Positions 38,891-49,287 of a DNA stretch of 64,000 nt are shown piece after piece; position 1 is the first letter of the stretch, and every line of letters begins with the position of its first letter. Below the pieces are notes generated by a model. It was not told the origin of the DNA and did no database searches. It was given only the letters and a program-made list of their open reading frames with translations. The stretch spans positions 3,224,001-3,288,000 of the forward strand of contig JAHQRK010000005.1 in NCBI GenBank assembly GCA_019828595.1. The letters are read 5' to 3'. Both the position numbers and the translations under genes were made by a program. Source of the DNA: Aphanomyces cochlioides (taxonomy: Eukaryota > Oomycota > Saprolegniomycetes > Saprolegniales > Verrucalvaceae).

Positions 38891-40754
38891 TTAACGTACT
38901 GCACGCGACTCGCGCTCATACACTTTGATGCACCCATCGTAGCTGGCCGTGACGATATATCCTGTGCATGCTTTTCCGTGGACATCGACGCTTGTCGGAG
39001 GATCATGATTGACCAGCGCGAACGTACTCGCTGGGGCGAAAAGTGCGACAGTGACGACGCCGCCGGTTGCTGCGTCGGCCGCTACAGCTCAAGAATGAGC
39101 ATTACGTGACGGAGATTGATAAGACGCACCCAAGAAAGATTCATACGTGTGGTTGCGATCTTGCTTGTGGCTCAAGAGGAGCGAGCTCGAGGAGATGGCA
39201 CTCTTGGTCCAAATGTATACTTGCGCGTTCTCGGAGCCGCAAATGACGTAATCGCCGTCCTGACTGAAGCGACCTTTGATCTGGAGGTAGTTGTTTACAA
39301 GGCCCTTGTACTTGCACACTCGGGAATAGTTGTCGACGCTGAAGAGACGCATGCGAGAGTCGTTCGTGCTCACGAGGAAGTATTTGCCCTCGGGGGAGAA
39401 CTCGATTCCGGTCACTTTGCGGCCTTTGCGCGTCGCCCCGCGGGCATTTCTGCATTCGATCTGCGTGTAATAGTTCATGGCTTGGTGGGCATTCACTTGG
39501 TAGAGGATGCACTGGCCATTGAGCAGCCCTACAAGATGCTTCAGAGCGACCTTAGTGGAGTTCTTTGAGACCAGCAATGACGCGTGTGCCGGACGGATGG
39601 AAACTCGCGGCTGTGATCATGACAGGCGTCTGGACGTAGGAAACAACGCAGCCATCAGGGATATTCCAGATACGGGCCTTGTTGTCAAAACAGCCAGAGA
39701 GGAAGAAGCGATCGTCCTTGGGATGGAAGTCCACGGCGGGGACGCTGTCGGGGTGTTGAAAGACGTGGAGGCAGTCGGATTTTGAAATGTGCCACAGTCG
39801 CACCGTCTAGAGTGCCATCAAACTGTCATGATGGTGACTGCGCGTCGTACCTTGTCCATCGATGCCGATAATATAAAGTTGCTTCGGCTCCAGGAAACGT
39901 CGACAATGGGCATGGTGTGGCCCTCATAAGCTTGCTCTGGCGTTTCTTCGAAGAGTCTGTCGGGAGTTTTCGCGTCGGTGAGAGATTCCACTTTCCAGAC
40001 GCGAAGGATCGCATCTTGGCCGCCAGACACAAGTCGCGCCCCATCGTGGCTGAACTTCATTGTCCAGATTGTTCCGTTGTGTAGTGTGAGGGTCTGGAGC
40101 AATGACATGCAGTCGAATTCGCGTTTCTCTTTCTTGGACGACGTCACCTTGGATCAGCAATTCAACAAAAGCGGGGATTTAGACAAACCTGGACATAAGT
40201 CTTGCCATCGTTCATCGACATGGACTTGTCTCGACGTTTGAAGTTGAAGATCTTTGACCGGAAGTTCATTTCTTTCTTCTCGGGTGGACACTCTGGTTCA
40301 TGGGCATCCCGTGGAGGTTCAAAGTTGTGTGGAAACATCGTATATCCGTCCACGACAGGGTTTGCTTCAAGTTCTCGGATGTCGTACACTTCTCCCGTGT
40401 CTTTATTGCGTACGATGAAAATATCCTCGAGTCGCACATCGCCACTGGTACTTTCCACGGTGGAGGTGACTGACTCAAGAGTTTCCTCCCTGCGAATTGA
40501 TTCTTTCTCCGGGATGCTCTCCAAGTTCTTCGTGGTTGCATCTCCTACTCGATTCGTTTCACTTGTGCGCGACTTCAAGCTCATACCTTTGAGTGCTCCT
40601 CTTGCAGCGGTCGCAGCATTGATGCCGGTGGCTACGTCTCCCTCTTGAGCGTCGAAAAACTACATCCCCATGTCATTCAACACAAACCAAGAGAACGTAC
40701 ACTTTCATCCACATCCGAGACAAAGCGCTTCCTTTCAAGCGAGCTCCCACTCAT
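38891..40754 (-). CDS. WDR44: WD-repeat protein, WDR44/rabphilin-11-like
   Basis: Six exons on the minus strand: 40754-40701, 40659-40189, 40147-39851, 39806-39572, 39528-39130, 39081-38891; introns 41-48 nt, all GT..AG; 548 aa. The N-terminal ~190 aa are acidic and disordered. A WD40 propeller follows: TIWTMKFSHDGARLVSGGQD, VDVSWSRSNFILSASMDK spliced to TVRLWHISKSDCLHVFQH, FFLSGCFDNKARIWNIP, and RKGRKVTGIEFSPEGKYFLV. This order, notably SASMDKTVRLWH and the KYKGLVNN...QIKGRFSQDG block, is WDR44-like (Rab11 effector in endosome recycling in animals; role here inferred). The last exon adds a final blade (CTGYIVTASYDGCIKVYE). TATCCGGATA lies 76 bp upstream. Confidence 0.85.
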
Positions 40755-40829
40755 CCAAAGATTCAATGGAGCTCTCCGCGCTTTGGGCTTGAAACTCTTC
40801 ACGCAGAAATGCAAAACGGTTTCTCAAGA

Positions 40830-40859
40830 TATCCGGATAATATCTTCCATATCCGGACA
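40830..40859. promoter_or_regulatory. TATCCGGATA plus TATCCGGACA, upstream of the WDR44-like gene
   Basis: Perfect palindrome at 40830-40839 and a one-mismatch copy at 40850-40859 (TATCCGGACA), 76-105 bp before the start codon at 40754. Two nearby copies fit a real cis element. The remaining 40860-41106 is AT-rich intergenic sequence. Confidence 0.55.
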
Positions 40860-41106
40860 TCTCTATTTATAGCGCTTGATGTGTGTATACAAACAGCCAA
40901 GAGTTCGAATCAAGAGCTGGATGCCTTTGCGATAAGGCTCTTCATGACATCTGCCCAAGTTCGGGCTGCTTGACGCTATCTTGAGGATGCACTAGAGCGT
41001 CAATGATTACGATGGACATCTCATTCATGTGATATTCTATCAATTAATAGCTTATTAATTTATACAGTTTTCTCATTTTAAAAGAGAAAAGAATTTTTGC
41101 TCCAAA

Positions 41107-41892
41107 ATGCACCCAACGTTCACGCGACACGACGGCTTCCCGCTCCCGAAAGACTACTCGGCCGAGGCATTCAAGAGCGGCCAGACGCTCCCCGCCCGCG
41201 CCTCCGATGTGTTTGTATGTGCTTACCCAGACTGCGGCACGGCGTGGGTTTTAGGCCTCGTGAATTCGCTCCTACGTGACGGCGAAGTGCAACCAGCCGA
41301 TGCCGTTGACGCGGCTTCGATTCCACATTTGGAACGCCATGGGCGAGACGCATGCGAACGAATGACCGCGAACGACTCAATACGATTGTTTAGAACCCAT
41401 CTGCCGTATAATATGACGCCCCAGCATCCAGACGCGAAATATATCGTCGTGGGAAGGAATCCAAAAGACACGTCTGTGTCGTTTTACCACCGTTATATTC
41501 AAGATGAAGCGACATGGGACAACTGCTTTGAACGATTCCTCGAAGGAGATGTCGAATTTGGCGATTTCTTTGCCTTTTTCGTCCCCTGGTTTGAACGACA
41601 CGTCGAGGACAATGTGCTTTTCCTCACGTACGAGTACTTGATCAACGAGCCACGCGACGGTCTCCTTCGTATTGCCCGCTTCCTTGGCAACGACCTCGAA
41701 GACCGTCTCTTAGACCATGATAGCGGCCTTCTCCATGCCATTCTCCAAGCTGTACAGACCGAAAAGGGCCGCGTGAAGATTGGCGAATGGCGCAATGTCT
41801 ACTCCCCCGAGCAGTCCAAACGCATGGACGAACGATTCCAAGAAATGACGAAGGGCACGGGCGCGGAGCACATGTGGAGTGATGTAATGTAA
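41107..41892 (+). CDS. Cytosolic sulfotransferase-like protein with altered PAPS loop
   Basis: 261 aa, single exon, soluble; family transfers sulfate from PAPS to small hydroxyl compounds. The 3'-phosphate motif VVGRNPKDTSVSFYH is intact, and the C-terminal GRVKIGEWRNVYSPEQ corresponds to the RKGxxGDWKN region, partly changed (KG retained, the first Arg-Lys not). The 5'-phosphosulfate loop reads YPDCGTAW instead of YPKSGTTW, so the conserved lysine is Asp and one Thr is Ala. Length fits the family. Activity is therefore uncertain: possible pseudoenzyme or altered cofactor use. Confidence 0.85.
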   Translation: MHPTFTRHDGFPLPKDYSAEAFKSGQTLPARASDVFVCAYPDCGTAWVLGLVNSLLRDGEVQPADAVDAASIPHLERHGRDACERMTANDSIRLFRTHLPYNMTPQHPDAKYIVVGRNPKDTSVSFYHRYIQDEATWDNCFERFLEGDVEFGDFFAFFVPWFERHVEDNVLFLTYEYLINEPRDGLLRIARFLGNDLEDRLLDHDSGLLHAILQAVQTEKGRVKIGEWRNVYSPEQSKRMDERFQEMTKGTGAEHMWSDVM

Positions 41893-41979
41893 AGAGTGAC
41901 GAGTTGTCTCGTGTGTATTTATAGACTTTGAAGCGCCAAAAGCCCATCAATCGCTCGTTCCATCTCTCTTCATGAGCCG

Positions 41980-44512
41980 ATGAGCATGGATCGAGCGGCG
42001 CTGGAGGAAGAGCTCGCCCGTCAGCTCGCCGAGGTATATGACGATGACATTGAAGACACGATTCATCCTGAGCTCACTTCAACGCCATTTCATCGTCTCG
42101 ATCTTTCTGCCTTGCTTCAGGATGTCAGGTAGCAGCGTCGTCCCATCGCTTCCTCTTGATTCCGTAGATCCACGCCATTGACAAGTCAGGCGTACCAAGA
42201 GTACGCTGCAGCTCTCGTTGAATGCGATGCGAATTTGATTGCTTCAATGGAAGCAACACTTGCTGACGTCCAGACTTGTGTCCTCCCTCGATCTTGCGAC
42301 CATCCTGTCGTCGTGTCTGTCGAGAGGACGGCCATGGAAACCCCTGAGCTCGTCAGTAAACCTGCTCGCGACACCTCAGAGTCAACAGCGGCGACGTTCT
42401 GCGTCGACCATTGTCCTCCATGCTGCATCGGTCCATGCAAAACCCACTGTCCTCCCGACTGCATCCTCTTTGTCGCTCTTTCAGATGCCAAGACCAAAGC
42501 CGACGCGATCCTAGCCGCTGAGGAAGCTGCGTTCATGCAGCTTGCTTTGGCCTCCGTCGAGAAAATAGCCGCCGATGTTCGATCGCAGCCAAAACGCGAG
42601 AGTTTGAACTCAGCGGCGGAGTGTTCGGCCGTCCCAGCAGTCGATCCGATGGCGACAAGTGATCCAGGGGCCGAACAAAAAGCTCGAGAGCGGCTGGAGC
42701 AAATTGAAAGATCGCAACAAGCTCTTGAAGCTCAAGAGCGAGCTCTAGCTGAGCTCGTTGCCGCTGAAGAGCGTGCCCAGAGAGAACGTGAGCTTGCGAG
42801 GCAGACAAAACTAGTGGCCGACGAACGACGACGCCAAGACGAAGCTCAGCGACTAGCAGCCGAAGCAAGAAAACAGCGAGAGATAGCTCAACAAGCGATC
42901 GACGCCATGGAAATGGCGGCGGAAGAGCGACAAATGCGCGCTTGGCTACGAGCCAAGGAGGAATCAAGTGTCAAGGATGCAAGACAAGCGATGGAACGAG
43001 AGGAAATGGCCATGCGCGAGTTTGAACGAGCGGAAAGACGACGCTTAGAAGTGGAAGCGTCCATGCGAAGACAGCGTGAAGTTGAAATCCGTCAGCGGCA
43101 GGAAGAGAGAGAACGTGAAGAGCTAGCGCGCATGGAAACAGTCGAACGAGAGCAGCGAGCCATCGCCGCAGCTGAGAAGGAGCGCAGACTGCAAGTGGAG
43201 AAGGAAAAGCAGGAATTGGAGCGACGCAGGCTCGCCGAAGCCAAGAAAGCTCTCGAAGAAGCCCAACGCCAAGAACGACAACGACAGCTAGAACAGAGAG
43301 AAGAAGCGGAACGAAAGGCACGAGAAGAACAGCAACGATTGGAAGAAGAAGAGACGCAAAGACGACAAGAGTGTGAGCGAAAAGCAAAAGAGCAACGACG
43401 TCTTGAAGAGGAAGAGCGTCAAAGAAGCCTCGAAGCAGCGACGCGACAGCGGCAGCAGCAACATTTTCAAGCCAAAGTGCTGCCGACGATGATCCAACGA
43501 CATCGTGAGAAGCAAGAGCAACGTCTCGCGCTGGAATCCATGGCAGAAGAAGAGAAGCAGTCCATGCTTGTGGAAACGATGCTGAAGAAGGAAGAACGAG
43601 CACTTACTCTAGCCAAGTGGTTGCGTCGATGGAAGTCCATGGTAGTTTGCAGCGGTCGACAGAAAGCCATGGCAGCAAGCTGCATTCAACATGGCTGGAG
43701 ACGGCAAAAGAAGCACGTCCGAGCAGCGCAAGCAGTGCAGAGGCGCTGGCGAGCTTATAAAGTCACGAAAGCACTGCGTCGACGGAGACAAGACGCAAGA
43801 ACAGCAGCTCATGTTGCCAACCGACAGTTGGTGGCGTCGCGGCAGATTCAGCGCGCATGGAGACGATTTGATCGCAGGAAGAGGCAACAGCTCGAGCTCG
43901 AGGACGCTGCTGCGAAAGTTCAGTCAGCGTATCGTGGCTTTCATATTCGCAAGAAGCTCACGACTGCGCTCCAACTCGCCAAGGTAAACCAGCAGTGCCT
44001 ACTCCTTCGTCATGCTGATTGTGGTCTAGTTCGTTGACGGCGATGAGTTTGAGTACGACGAAGTCAACTTGGATGAATTCCTCGGCGGAACTCCTGAAAT
44101 CGACGACGAGGACGACGCCCACGACAACATTGAGAAAGAAGACAGCGTCGATGAAACACCCATTCTCCACCGCCACGCGTGGTTTCCCTCGATGGACGAC
44201 GATCCGCCGCCAGTCGACCATCTCCCTGCCGTGGCAATCCACCAGACAACCATCCAACATGAAGCCAAGGGCTCTTCCAACCAGGAAAGCCCAGAGGTCA
44301 AGACGACAACGACAGCGTCGACAGCCTCCTCGCTGTACAAACGCATGCAAAGAGCGATTGCCCACGGCCGCCGCAAGCAAAAACCAACGAGCAAGCCAAA
44401 GCCTGACGTCGCGACGACGGTCACGTGGTCCACGAGTGGGAAGAAGGCAAAAAAAGTCAACGTACCTTCCCTTGTTGACCGTTTGCGTCGTACAACTGCC
44501 TCATCACGCTGA
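41980..44512 (+). CDS. Long coiled-coil protein with C-terminal IQ motifs (LRRIQ1-like)
   Basis: Three exons, 41980-42128, 42168-43983 and 44030-44512 (introns 39 and 46 nt), 815 aa. The N terminus (MSMDRAALEEELARQL) is acidic, with a Cys cluster around HCPPCCIGPCKTHC. Residues ~160-480 are an uninterrupted Glu/Arg/Gln-rich coiled coil with no breaks. Three or four IQ motifs follow (CIQHGWRRQKKH, AVQRRWRAYK, QIQRAWRRFDRR, VQSAYRGFHIRKK), predicted calmodulin or EF-hand binding. The last exon opens with FVDGDEFEYDEVNLDEFLG, an acidic block. No leucine-rich repeats were seen, so the LRRIQ1 comparison rests on layout. A cytoskeletal or ciliary role is inference only. Confidence 0.8.
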
Positions 44513-44546
44513 CCTCGTTCAGTTGTCAGTTGGAAACCACCACAGC

Positions 44547-45479
44547 ATGGACGACGACGTTCCATGGTACGCCCAGCCGTCTTGGCTTGAGGAACATGTT
44601 GTCAAGATGATGCATGGCTATCAAGGCAAAGTGGCCAAGCGGTGGCATGTCGTCCCGAGAGGCCTCTTGGTGCTGCGGACGTGGGAAGAGCAAGTGTCTC
44701 GAGCGCAGACCAACTACAAAGTCGGTGACACCGTTGTCGACACCTTCACGGTCGTGATCGAGCGGGAAGTTGGAGTCATGACTCCAACCCAGCGACAGCT
44801 CATGGAGGCGACGATCTGCGAACGAATCCTCTACCTCCGCGCGGTCACAACCTCCGACGACGACCTGGCCGAGCTCGGTTACTTGACGTCCTTCAGTTGG
44901 ATCCTCTACGACGTCGCCGACGCTCGAGACCGTCGGTTTGGATTTGACATACTCTACTGCGAGGGTGACGAAGACGAATCGGGGTTCTATGCCGTCGTGT
45001 GGCGCCGCGATTCAAACCTTGTGGTCGCGCATGCTGAAGGCGACAGAGGGAAAACGCACATCAACTGGCTTGCACCGACGTTGCTCGAGGAATACACTCC
45101 CCACGGCGGCAGCTCTTTCCTTCCCCGCATGCGAGAGCGATACTTAATGCCGTCCAAGAAAGCCAAGCGCAACGGGTGGAACCTTCCCGCCGAGTACTTG
45201 GCGTCCACAGACAGTCGTCGCGGATTAGTCTTTAGCTGTCATGACAATGAGCTCGAACATTTAATCCCAGTCGCCGCGAAACTGGCGCAGCCGTGTAAAG
45301 CTGGTTTGTTTCCAACGCATGTTCCCGACACTGTCGTCCACGACGTCATCGCGTGGAAGCTGCTTGGCCTTGGGCTTACGCTCCACGCCTTGCCGCTCGA
45401 TGTCTGGCAGCTCATCAGCTCGTTCTTCGACACGCTCATCTTCCGCGACGCCAAGTGCGCGACGCTCGGGCGCAGTTGA
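44547..45479 (+). CDS. Uncharacterised protein, paralogue of the gene at 33407
   Basis: 310 aa, single exon, only 34 bp after the previous stop on the same strand. Start MDDDVPWYAQPSWLEEHV. Shares the GYQGKVAKRWHVVP block and later landmarks with 33407-34321. No recognised domain; its length, lack of signal peptide and lack of membrane segments suggest a soluble cytosolic protein. The open frame extends upstream, but that part overlaps the coding exon of the IQ protein in another frame and is not used. Confidence 0.75.
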   Translation: MDDDVPWYAQPSWLEEHVVKMMHGYQGKVAKRWHVVPRGLLVLRTWEEQVSRAQTNYKVGDTVVDTFTVVIEREVGVMTPTQRQLMEATICERILYLRAVTTSDDDLAELGYLTSFSWILYDVADARDRRFGFDILYCEGDEDESGFYAVVWRRDSNLVVAHAEGDRGKTHINWLAPTLLEEYTPHGGSSFLPRMRERYLMPSKKAKRNGWNLPAEYLASTDSRRGLVFSCHDNELEHLIPVAAKLAQPCKAGLFPTHVPDTVVHDVIAWKLLGLGLTLHALPLDVWQLISSFFDTLIFRDAKCATLGRS

Positions 45480-45552
45480 AACCGTCGTTGTATCATAATA
45501 AAGGGAGCTTTCGGTTACATATGAACAGTTACATAAGTGTTCCAAAGGCAGC

Positions 45553-46494
45553 ATGACGCGACTCATGGGAGTCGCGGCGTTGCTTTGGAGCTGTGTCTGG
45601 TTTGTTGACGCCTTCCCAAGGGTGAGGATGAGCTTCATGCCGCTTGCCCCCATGCAATGTTCTACCGAGATAACCAAGAGTTTGCATGGCAGCTACAGTT
45701 TCATGCCCAAAGCTACGTGTGTCCAATGCACCGCTTCACAGTCTTGCTCGTCTTGCAGCTATCACCGCTTCATGCCGCACAAGACGAGCCATTATCCTCC
45801 TCACGAGACAACGGCTCCTTCACCCGCGGCGACGACTCCACAGCCCACGCCAGACAACCCAACGACTTTGAACCCACAGCAATCGGACACTACAACAACG
45901 GCAACGACGGTCTTTCCGCCATTGACAACTACGAGCTCGACTGGAAGCCAAGGGCCAGCGCCGACTCCAGCGGCAAGCGTTCCTTTGGACTACCCGTCGT
46001 CTTCTTCGTCAACTCTGCCGTCTCCTGGAGGAACCGAACTCTCAACTACACAGACGCCAGGGTCCTCGACTGCGCCAGATACAAATCCTTCAACAACGCA
46101 AGCCAAGGTGAACTACACGACGTCGCCTGCCCCTGAAGCAACTGAAAGCTTGTCCACTGGCAGAGAAAGTCAACTTCCTCGATTTCCAGACGCTCCATTG
46201 ACTGAAGAGCCTCTTCGACCCTCTCCACCACAGAAGTCAAAGCCACCGTTGCCGCCATCACCATCATTGCCATCACAGCCTCCGTATCCACCAGATAACG
46301 ATTCGCCATCGACGTCGTCGACAAGTAAACTGTCATCAGGAGCCATCGCTGGCATCGCAGTGGGTGCAGTCGCTTGTGCAGGTCTCATTGGATATTTGGC
46401 ATGGCAAAAGAAGAAGAAGGTCGACGACGCGTACAATAATCTGCTCATACATGACCACATGACCGGCAGTGGGCAATATATGGCAATGTTGTAA
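45553..46494 (+). CDS. Mucin-like type I membrane protein
   Basis: 313 aa. Signal peptide (MTRLMGVAALLWSCVWFVDA), then a short Cys-containing segment (CVQCTASQSCSSC). About 190 residues of Ser/Thr/Pro-rich, likely O-glycosylated sequence follow. A single transmembrane helix GAIAGIAVGAVACAGLIGYL lies at about aa 267-286, followed by a KKKK stop-transfer and a 25-residue cytoplasmic tail. Surface glycoprotein or wall sensor by architecture; no family recognised. Its stop lies 7 bp from the stop of the convergent COMMD2 gene. Confidence 0.8.
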   Translation: MTRLMGVAALLWSCVWFVDAFPRVRMSFMPLAPMQCSTEITKSLHGSYSFMPKATCVQCTASQSCSSCSYHRFMPHKTSHYPPHETTAPSPAATTPQPTPDNPTTLNPQQSDTTTTATTVFPPLTTTSSTGSQGPAPTPAASVPLDYPSSSSSTLPSPGGTELSTTQTPGSSTAPDTNPSTTQAKVNYTTSPAPEATESLSTGRESQLPRFPDAPLTEEPLRPSPPQKSKPPLPPSPSLPSQPPYPPDNDSPSTSSTSKLSSGAIAGIAVGAVACAGLIGYLAWQKKKKVDDAYNNLLIHDHMTGSGQYMAML

Positions 46495-46501
46495 GTTCAA
46501 T

Positions 46502-47331
46502 CTAGAGATATCGTTGCATTCGACTTCCATGCGGGGTTTGTGTTGCTTTCAGCGCCTCCTTCAAGCTCTGTGTCAGAGAAATGAGCTGCTTGTAGTCGCA
46601 CTGAAGTTGTTGCTTCTCGGCAGCAGATGTGCCAAGTTGAATGGTCAACACGGGCTTTTCAATGTGATGACGCGTTCGTGAACCTAGCTATAATGGAATG
46701 TGAAGTTGGCTTTGGTGCATGTCGTACCTCCAAGTCAAGGCGCCAATCGATCGAATGAAATTCAGGTACGCCTAATGCTGGATTCCATGCCACTGAAGCC
46801 TTGATTTGCTCCTTGTTCTCGGTGTAGAACTAGCAACATGGTAAGACGCTGAAGTTGGAGCTATACTGTACCTGCACAAGAACAGCGACATGCTCGGGGG
46901 ACAGATTCAAGTCGACAATTGATAAAATGAGATCGTTGCACGAGATATCCTTCTAGAAACAACAAAACGGTAAGGTTGCAATGGTCGACGAGTGTACTTT
47001 GGCGGCTTCTGTCAATATTGCACTCAATCCCATCACGGCGCGTTCCATGTTTTCCGGTGTTAAACCGACAGAAGCTTCAAGACCACCATCAATTCACTGG
47101 GGACTAAACGTCATGTGTCTTACATGCGTGTCGACTGAGCTTCCTCCGCAATTTCTTGTCGGTTGGTCCAGTTGAATTTGGATTGTTGAGCTGCAGCATC
47201 GCACACAAGTCTTCCAGTTCTAACACTTATGTGACACATGATCAAATTCAGTTGAGATTACGTTGAGCAGAGATGGATCGGATGGAGGCTACGTCGCTCA
47301 AGACGCGCTGATCCAGCGCTAAGATGCCCAT
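46502..47331 (-). CDS. COMMD2: COMM domain-containing protein 2
   Basis: Six exons: 47331-47262, 47219-47124, 47074-46998, 46952-46872, 46829-46728, 46687-46502; introns 40-49 nt; 203 aa (human COMMD2 199). Spliced protein: MGILALDQRVLSDVAS, then KLRRKLSRHASSVGLTP, then MGLSAILTEAAKKDIS (human GLTYLLTESSKLMIS). The COMM domain reads IDWRLDLELGSRTRHHIEKP against human LEWRLDVQLASRSLRQQIKP, ending SLKEALKATQ..RMQRYL. COMMD proteins form the Commander complex for endosomal recycling. The third acceptor (47075) was chosen because it alone restores frame; other acceptors nearby give stops. Confidence 0.88.
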
Positions 47332-47369
47332 CGCAAGGGAAAGACGTCAAAATGAGATCCAAGTTGTGA

Positions 47370-47400
47370 AATCCGGATAAAGTACAGATATCCGGGTATA
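47370..47400. promoter_or_regulatory. AATCCGGATA and ATATCCGGGTATA upstream of COMMD2
   Basis: AATCCGGATA at 47370-47379 and AGTACAGATATCCGGGTATA at 47381-47400 lie 40-70 bp before the COMMD2 start. They are one- or two-base variants of the recurrent TATCCGGATA element, again next to an AGTAC word. The rest up to 47630 is AT-rich with no gene. Confidence 0.45.
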
Positions 47401-47630
47401 TAATTGTCACTTTCTATTTCTCACAGTTTGATACTTTTATCAATATATTTATTTATTGTGGTACAATATATTTTCAAGCTTGACGTTGTTTGTGTCGATC
47501 CTGCTACATCTCACCGTCATCCAACGACGGCACGACACCACAACCACGTACGAGCCTGTATCAACGACTATGCACTCGCTTGTATCTGCGCGAGGTCGTA
47601 GACTTGACAAGGAGCATCTTGTTAACAAGA

Positions 47631-48440
47631 TTAATTGGTTGCGTACCGCGGAAGGCGGTCGATGTATGATGTGACGGGAGGAATGATCATCATCATGGGT
47701 GGAGGCGGAGCTCGGTGCATGAACGATCCTAGCCCTGGAAGTTGTCCTCCTTCAGCTTTGACTGGAGGCAGTAATCGAGGCGGAGGTAGCTCCACTACTT
47801 GGGGGAAACTGCTAGAATGGAGCCCTCGCGGCGGCGGCAGCCGAGTCATATGTGGCGGAAACGAAGTCGGAATCGACGTCGAGTGGTACTGTGGTGTGTA
47901 GTGCGAATGCGTCGGTGGATGATATGATCGGTCGTCTTGATGAGGGAGAGGCAACCGCACGACTTTCTCGTGGACTTGTGTGTCGTCTGTGGTTGCTGGT
48001 GACGTCGGAGCCAGGCTGCCATTTGAGAATTGTCGGCCATGGCGCGCGCAAAAGCCGCCGCGTCTGGCATGCACATCGCATCCTTCGACGTTGCATTTGC
48101 GGCCACCGCCATGACGAACGCACTTTTTCCGCTTGTGCGCTTGCTTTGTACACCCTTCGTGGGTGCATATAGCTTTGTACGACTTGCCGCCATGCTTGGA
48201 GCAGAATTCGCCAATGCGCGCATTGAGATGACAGTCTTCAAAGCGGCATTTCTTCTTCCCACCGTGGCGGACACACAGGCTGCGGGCATACACTTGGTTG
48301 GCACACCGGTCGACCATGCATTTCGTCCGGTGTTTGTGAAGCGAGCACTTGGACGACCCTGGCAGCGCGGGGTGGTCGCAGTTGGTGAAGAAGCACGTGG
48401 CCGATGAACTCGGCGAGGATTGAGCAGAAGTTACGAGCAT
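47631..48440 (-). CDS. Cys/His zinc-knuckle array protein (WRKY19-like zinc finger family)
   Basis: 269 aa from the Met at 48440; an in-frame Met at 48548 would add 36 residues. Residues ~15-145 carry five tandem C-x-G/N-C...C-x2-H modules: CFFTNCDHPALPGSSKCSLH, CMVDRCANQVYARSLCVRH, CRFEDCHLNARIGEFCSKH, CTHEGCTKQAHKRKKCVRH, CNVEGCDVHARRGGFCARH. Most are followed by GG. The second half is Pro/His/Ser-rich and disordered. Databases often label such oomycete proteins 'WRKY transcription factor 19-like' although no WRKY domain is present. Nuclear regulatory role is inference. Confidence 0.82.
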   Translation of the reverse strand: MLVTSAQSSPSSSATCFFTNCDHPALPGSSKCSLHKHRTKCMVDRCANQVYARSLCVRHGGKKKCRFEDCHLNARIGEFCSKHGGKSYKAICTHEGCTKQAHKRKKCVRHGGGRKCNVEGCDVHARRGGFCARHGRQFSNGSLAPTSPATTDDTQVHEKVVRLPLPHQDDRSYHPPTHSHYTPQYHSTSIPTSFPPHMTRLPPPRGLHSSSFPQVVELPPPRLLPPVKAEGGQLPGLGSFMHRAPPPPMMMIIPPVTSYIDRLPRYATN

Positions 48441-48873
48441 GGCAAGTCGAATGTGAAAATGTGGCGTCGCATGGTTGGGGGTTTGTGATTTGAACTGGCG
48501 AGTAATGTGTTGCGTCGAGGGAGGAGCGGCGGACGGTCCTTCGTTCATACAGTGTACAAGTCGACGTGGGTTTCTCTCGACGCAATTGGCACGTTTCACA
48601 ATTGACAGTGGGTAATTCCATGCGATTACCCGCATCTGGTCCGTCGAGATGCGCAGAGGCGATGGAGAAAGTTTCGTCCACGGCCTTTGAGATTGAATTT
48701 CACGCTGTGGCTTGGACTTGCTGTGTCGACAGGCAACTGAGTGTGTGTAGTGGTTTGCGATAGCTCCTTGGTTTCGTACGTGGTTGTCAGGGTCGAACTA
48801 ATCGCCACTGGATTGTCGATCCAACGATGCACATGATGAGCCCCGTCGTCACGAGTTGCTTCGCTCTGATTGT

Positions 48874-49287
48874 TCATATGGATAGAACATCAACTTTGAT
48901 CAGCTCGGAGGTTGATACGCATGGCCTCTTGCACTCACTAAGGCGGTGGCCACTTCTCGCTTCTTTGTCGTCCACTGGTCCGACGTCTTGCGTTCCCTTC
49001 GTGAGTGTATTTGTAGGAGGTTGTTGTTTGTAGGCCACCAGGTGAAAATAGCGAACCGAAAGGATGTCCGTCGGATGCACGACAATCGACACAGCTTGAC
49101 GGTGCACAGTACCGCGCTCAATCTCGTATCCTGGATCGCATATGGCTTTCCCTCGCTGGCCCGTTCTACTGCCAACGTCCCACGATACGTTTCTCCCCAT
49201 AAAATGTGTACTCGTGGTCATTTGTCCGATGATTGTGGATGATCTATCGTGTTCCTCCCCATTGGGTATTTGCATTGCAACCACCAT
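48874..49287 (-). CDS. Unresolved minus-strand coding region
   Basis: 137-codon open frame without a recognisable domain. A second frame just upstream (around 49340-49220, with FAHDGDDEKWWLQCKYPMG) also reads like protein. I could not find splice sites joining the two in one frame. Either a gene with missed introns or a decayed one. Confidence 0.3.
   Translation of the reverse strand: MVVAMQIPNGEEHDRSSTIIGQMTTSTHFMGRNVSWDVGSRTGQRGKAICDPGYEIERGTVHRQAVSIVVHPTDILSVRYFHLVAYKQQPPTNTLTKGTQDVGPVDDKEARSGHRLSECKRPCVSTSELIKVDVLSI

Noticed and set aside
40860..40935. GAGTTCGAATC resembling a tRNA T-loop
   Set aside because: No acceptor stem, D-arm or anticodon arm can be folded around it; chance match.
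42186..43887. Several minus-strand ORFs rich in Leu/Ala/Ser
   Set aside because: Reverse frames of the Glu/Arg coiled-coil codons of the IQ protein; Leu-rich text is the expected by-product.
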